Positions 62,511-64,000 of a DNA stretch of 64,000 nt are shown here, in pieces. Within the stretch, counting starts at the first letter, position 1; each line of letters starts with the position of its first letter. Source of the DNA: Flavobacterium sp. HSC-32F16 (lineage in GTDB: Bacteria; Bacteroidota; Bacteroidia; Flavobacteriales; Flavobacteriaceae); NCBI RefSeq assembly GCF_024171645.1, contig NZ_JALKAC010000003.1, positions 420,194-484,193 of the forward strand, read 5' to 3'. A model generated the notes under the pieces. The model was not told the DNA's origin, ran no database searches, and saw only the letters and a program-made list of their open reading frames with translations. A program made the position numbers and the translations under genes.

Positions 62511-63530
62511 ATGCGCTGTATTATAATTCTTTGTAGTCTTTTACTTTTTACATCTTGCAAGAATGAAACTAATTGTAAGGTTTTATCAAACTATTTTACT
62601 TACAATCAGGAAAAAACAGAAACAGCAGGAGTAAAAATGATTCCAATAAAAACACCTGTAGGTGAATTTAAAGTATGGACAAAACGATTTGGAAATAATC
62701 CTAAAATCAAAGTCTTATTATTGCACGGTGGTCCAGCAATGACACATGAATATATGGAATGCTTTGAAACCTTTTTCCAAAGGGAAGGATTTGAATTTTA
62801 TGAATACGATCAATTAGGTTCTTATTACAGTGATCAGCCAAAGGATAGTAGTTTATGGACAATTGACAGATTTGTTGATGAAGTAGAACAAGTAAGAAAA
62901 GCAATTAATGCTGATAAAGAAAATTTTTATGTTCTAGGGAATTCCTGGGGAGGTATTCTTGCTATGGAATATGCGCTGAAATATCAACAAAACATAAAAG
63001 GATTACTAATATCTAATATGATGGCAAGTGCTCCTGAATACGGAAAATATGCCGATGAAGTTTTAGCCAAACAAATGAAACCAGAAATTCTTGCAGAAAT
63101 AAGAGCTTTAGAAGCCAAGAAGGATTTTAGTAATCCCAGATATATGAAATTACTACTTCCAAATTTTTACAAAGAACATTTATGCCGATTAAAAGAATGG
63201 CCAGATGGACTAAATCGTGCCAGCAAACATGCAAATGGAGAAATTTACACCTTAATGCAGGGGCCTAGTGAGTTTGGTATCAGCGGAAGATTGGCTAAAT
63301 GGGATATTAAAAACAGACTGCATGAAATTACGATTCCCACACTTATGATTGGCGCAAAATATGATACAATGGATCCAAAAGCAATGGAAGAACAAAGTAA
63401 ATTAGTTAAAAAAGGACGTTATTTATATTGTGCAAACGGAAGCCATTTAGCTATGTGGGACGATCAAAAAGTCTTTATGAACGGTGTAATTCAGTTTATA
63501 AATGATGTGGACAATCAAAAAATAGAATGA
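62511..63530 (+). CDS. prolyl aminopeptidase-like alpha/beta hydrolase (S33), lipoprotein
   Basis: 339 residues with lipid-anchored Cys16 (LLFTSC). HGGPA is the S33 oxyanion loop, nucleophile Ser145 in GNSWGG, Asp285 in GAKYDTMDP and His312 in GSHLAMWDD complete the triad. Proline iminopeptidases release N-terminal proline from peptides. The lipoprotein anchor puts it outside the cytoplasm, unusual for the E. coli-type paradigm but common in Bacteroidota. The upstream 410-bp gap 62101-62510 holds the remnant above and AT-rich DNA. Confidence 0.88.
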   Translation: MRCIIILCSLLLFTSCKNETNCKVLSNYFTYNQEKTETAGVKMIPIKTPVGEFKVWTKRFGNNPKIKVLLLHGGPAMTHEYMECFETFFQREGFEFYEYDQLGSYYSDQPKDSSLWTIDRFVDEVEQVRKAINADKENFYVLGNSWGGILAMEYALKYQQNIKGLLISNMMASAPEYGKYADEVLAKQMKPEILAEIRALEAKKDFSNPRYMKLLLPNFYKEHLCRLKEWPDGLNRASKHANGEIYTLMQGPSEFGISGRLAKWDIKNRLHEITIPTLMIGAKYDTMDPKAMEEQSKLVKKGRYLYCANGSHLAMWDDQKVFMNGVIQFINDVDNQKIE

Positions 63531-63871
63531 AACAAAAAAAATATAAAAAACTGATATAGAGAATGTTTTGAATAAAAAAATCTAAATTCCAAACTTGTTA
63601 CAGTTCAATATTTACAATTATTTACTTCTGTTTGATATGCAAGAATACAAGGATATAAAATCTAAACCCGTGATTTAAAACTACACCCAATGAGCACAAT
63701 ATTTTATAAAAAAACTAATACCAAAATTAAATCCCGTAGTTTAAAATCACAGGAAGACATTGCATATTGATATGCAGGGATCACCGATAACCAGCCATGG
63801 GTATAGACCATTTATTTTGAAGTATAGAGTAAGCAAAAATTCTGTATCTAAATCCAAAAATGATTAAAAGC
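63531..63871. other. 341-bp gap, nothing recognised
   Basis: AT-rich DNA between the peptidase and the rRNA terminator. No open frame with protein character and no palindrome of the families seen elsewhere. Confidence 0.5.
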
Positions 63872-63904
63872 AAAAAAATCCCCATCAAATACATGATGAG
63901 GATT
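63872..63904 (-). terminator. terminator of the rRNA operon
   Basis: On the minus strand AATCCTCATCA pairs with TGATGGGGATT (63904-63894 with 63887-63877, one G-U pair), followed by seven T's in all. It is 10 bp after the 5S end. Confidence 0.9.
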
Positions 63905-63913
63905 CTTCAAAAG

Positions 63914-64000
63914 AAAGGCGACGACATACTCTCCCACAATACTGCAGTACCATCTGCGCAGGCGGGCTTAACTACTCTGTTCGGGATGGGAAGAGGTGAG
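63914..64000 (-). rRNA. rrf: 5S ribosomal RNA, 3' part (cut by window edge)
   Basis: The minus strand reads CCCATCCCGAACAGAGTAGT, then TAAGCCCGCCTGCGCAGATG and GTACTGCAGTATTGTGGGAG, ending GTCGTCGCCTTTC. These are the loop B/C and helix IV-V parts of a Flavobacterium 5S rRNA. The 5' portion lies outside the window, so an rRNA operon enters from the right on the minus strand. The exact 3' end is estimated. Confidence 0.95.

Overview
The window looks like the chromosome of a Flavobacterium-type Bacteroidota. It is AT-rich, has two SusC/SusD pairs, a hybrid two-component system (HTCS), lipoprotein signals ending in Cys, Bacteroidota-type promoter boxes (TTTG and TAnnTTTG), many intergenic palindromes of a kind I associate with Flavobacterium genomes, and a 5S rRNA gene at the right edge.

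Layout. (1) 1-5700: the 5' part of nagB, a secreted GH29 fucosidase, a small accessory patch (unknown 105-aa protein, XRE regulator, a frameshifted gene), then flavohemoglobin hmp with a coupled DUF2798 membrane protein. (2) 5726-22830: a polysaccharide utilisation locus (PUL) on the minus strand: susC, susD, a GH-A clan hydrolase, a GH43-like protein, GH2, GH43, aldose epimerase, GH43. A divergent HTCS controls it. The enzymes point to an arabinose- or galactose-containing plant glycan; no endo-enzyme or surface glycan-binding protein is recognisable. (3) 23162-39588: an ECF sigma factor facing a minus-strand array of fecR, an STN-containing SusC, SusD, two TlpA-like thioredoxins, an M16 peptidase, DsbD and a SufS/CsdA-like PLP enzyme. 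This reads as a receptor-signalled uptake system coupled to thiol redox and peptide breakdown. A strong terminator on the opposite strand in the susC leader suggests a DonS-like antisense RNA. (4) 39604-42476: gamma-glutamylcyclotransferase-like protein, MBL hydrolase, LysR regulator, transaldolase. (5) 42898-58368: a glucuronoxylan/xylose region with xylA, xylB, a GntR-type regulator, cytoplasmic GH43, GPH symporter, GH10, uxuA, an SDR mannonate oxidoreductase and GH67; then PEBP, AraC and LacI genes. A shared LacI-type operator (ACAATCGGTTGT) sits just downstream of promoters for the symporter and GH67 genes. The locus has no SusCD of its own. (6) 58511-64000: PepSY-like protein, TPR histidine kinase with NarL-type regulator, a degraded gene, a lipoprotein S33-type aminopeptidase, and the end of an rRNA operon with its terminator.

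The xylan genes form a plausible route: GH10 cuts xylan, GH67 removes (methyl)glucuronate, the symporter imports oligomers, GH43 releases xylose, XylA/XylB and transaldolase feed the pentose phosphate pathway, and UxuA plus the SDR handle hexuronate. Glucuronate isomerase and the KDG steps are not in the window.

Intergenic DNA is unusually rich in palindromic elements of several families, including one composite two-hairpin element present twice. All coordinates, motifs and translations were read by eye; no database search was run.
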